From Spirochaetaceae bacterium (GTDB lineage: Bacteria; Spirochaetota; Spirochaetia; Treponematales; Breznakiellaceae): a stretch of 21,422 nt of DNA. The notes below the pieces were generated by a model. That model was given only the letters and a program-made list of their open reading frames with translations. It was not told the origin of the DNA and searched no databases. Shown here in pieces: positions 21,111 to 21,422 of the stretch (positions within the stretch are counted from its first letter, which is position 1; the number at the start of each line of letters is the position of its first letter). Made by a program: the position numbers and the translations under genes. The stretch is from contig JAIRMO010000169.1 in NCBI GenBank assembly GCA_031258625.1, positions 1 through 21,422 on the forward strand, read 5' to 3'.

Positions 21111-21422
21111 TTATCCGGGTCCCGGGGTGGGGAGGAGGGGGAATAGGGGGGAAAAAGAGGTTCGGAGCGCCGTTTTCCCATACTGGGGTCTGACCCTGAT
21201 GTCCGTTTCTCCATACCGGGGTCTGACCCCACTGTCCGAATCCCCCCGTCCCACTCCGGGTTCCTCCTCCGGCGCCTCCCCCTCCACTATCCGCGACCCA
21301 TATCGGTCCCCCCAGATATGCCCGATCCGGCCCTCCGCCCGGTTGTACCGTTGGGCAAACACCTGTTTCAGCCACTTCATGATTGCGGGCAGTTCCAGCC
21401 CATCCGCTGGTTTAATGTAAAA
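21111..21422 (-). CDS. REP-associated tyrosine transposase (Y1/IS200-like), C-terminal part
   Basis: The minus-strand frame is open to the right edge, so only the C-terminal part is present. It begins FYIKPADGLELPAIMKW and continues LKQVFAQRYNRAEGRIGHIW, then GDRYGSRIVEGEAP. This matches the end of REP-associated tyrosine transposases (helix with the K-Q-x-F-x-x-R-Y-N-R-R-x-G-x-x-G-x-x-W signature). The catalytic HUH motif and tyrosine would lie outside or at the edge. After EGEAPEEE the tail is low in complexity and encodes an 11-residue repeat (SGVRPRYGETD and IRVRPQYGKTA), produced by two DNA copies of the REP-like core. Such transposases are thought to mobilise REP palindromes, which fits the many copies in this window. 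Confidence 0.8.
   Translation of the reverse strand, partial: FYIKPADGLELPAIMKWLKQVFAQRYNRAEGRIGHIWGDRYGSRIVEGEAPEEEPGVGRGDSDSGVRPRYGETDIRVRPQYGKTALRTSFSPLFPLLPTPGPG
21178..21243. repeat. Two 33-bp tandem repeats with REP-like cores in the transposase tail
   Basis: Units start at 21178 and 21211 (CCATAC, then the core, then TGTCCG) and agree at 26 of 33 positions. The cores are GGGGTCTGACCCT (21185-21197) and GGGGTCTGACCCC (21218-21230). The 33-bp period equals 11 codons, so the transposase frame is kept. Confidence 0.8.

Overview
The window looks like a chromosomal segment of a spirochaete, most likely a Treponema-type organism of moderate G+C content. This is inferred from gene content and protein style: several short lipoproteins with relaxed lipoboxes, a solute-binding protein whose signal peptide ends in the Treponema-like FAGG pattern, and small dispersed palindromes next to a REP-associated transposase. 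The species cannot be fixed from the sequence alone.

Layout. The left edge carries the 5' part of a NitT/TauT-type ABC permease (minus strand) with a good promoter, then an intergenic stretch with a tandem 47-bp REP-type repeat. Next come a DUF2147 exported protein and a two-domain nucleoside diphosphate kinase-like protein (plus strand), and an FKBP-type prolyl isomerase lipoprotein (minus strand). From about 10.3 kb down to 4.0 kb on the minus strand runs a gene cluster: two tandem FtsX/MacB-type permeases with a conserved Cys-Cys pair, a LolD/MacB-type ABC ATPase, an ECF sigma factor overlapping the ATPase gene, a single-TM protein with a Cys-rich tail (putative anti-sigma factor), a His-rich lipoprotein, a shortened family 3 solute-binding protein and a DUF4418 membrane protein. 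The composition suggests an envelope or metal-linked ABC system with its own sigma factor; the substrate is inferred, not shown.

The middle holds a brnTA toxin-antitoxin pair with a nearly leaderless promoter, a tRNA-Thr(CGT) gene with its promoter, a TraB/PrgY-family membrane protein, and a TPR lipoprotein divergent from a large membrane-anchored protein of unknown function. A 620-bp repeat-rich intergenic region follows. It contains nested palindromes, a roughly 130-bp hairpin inserted into another repeat, and an 18-bp inverted repeat.

The right part encodes a YhhN-family membrane protein and, 8 bp later, an 1150-residue fusion of an endonuclease Q-like PHP nuclease (with zinc-finger cysteines) to a UvrD/Rep-type helicase. 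A copy of the REP-like palindrome GGGGTCAGACCCC lies in frame inside this fusion gene. The right edge holds the C-terminal part of a REP-associated tyrosine transposase (minus strand), whose tail itself encodes two copies of the palindrome. The two most notable items are the endonuclease Q-helicase fusion and the dual-permease/ECF-sigma cluster; the REP/transposase traffic runs through the whole window.
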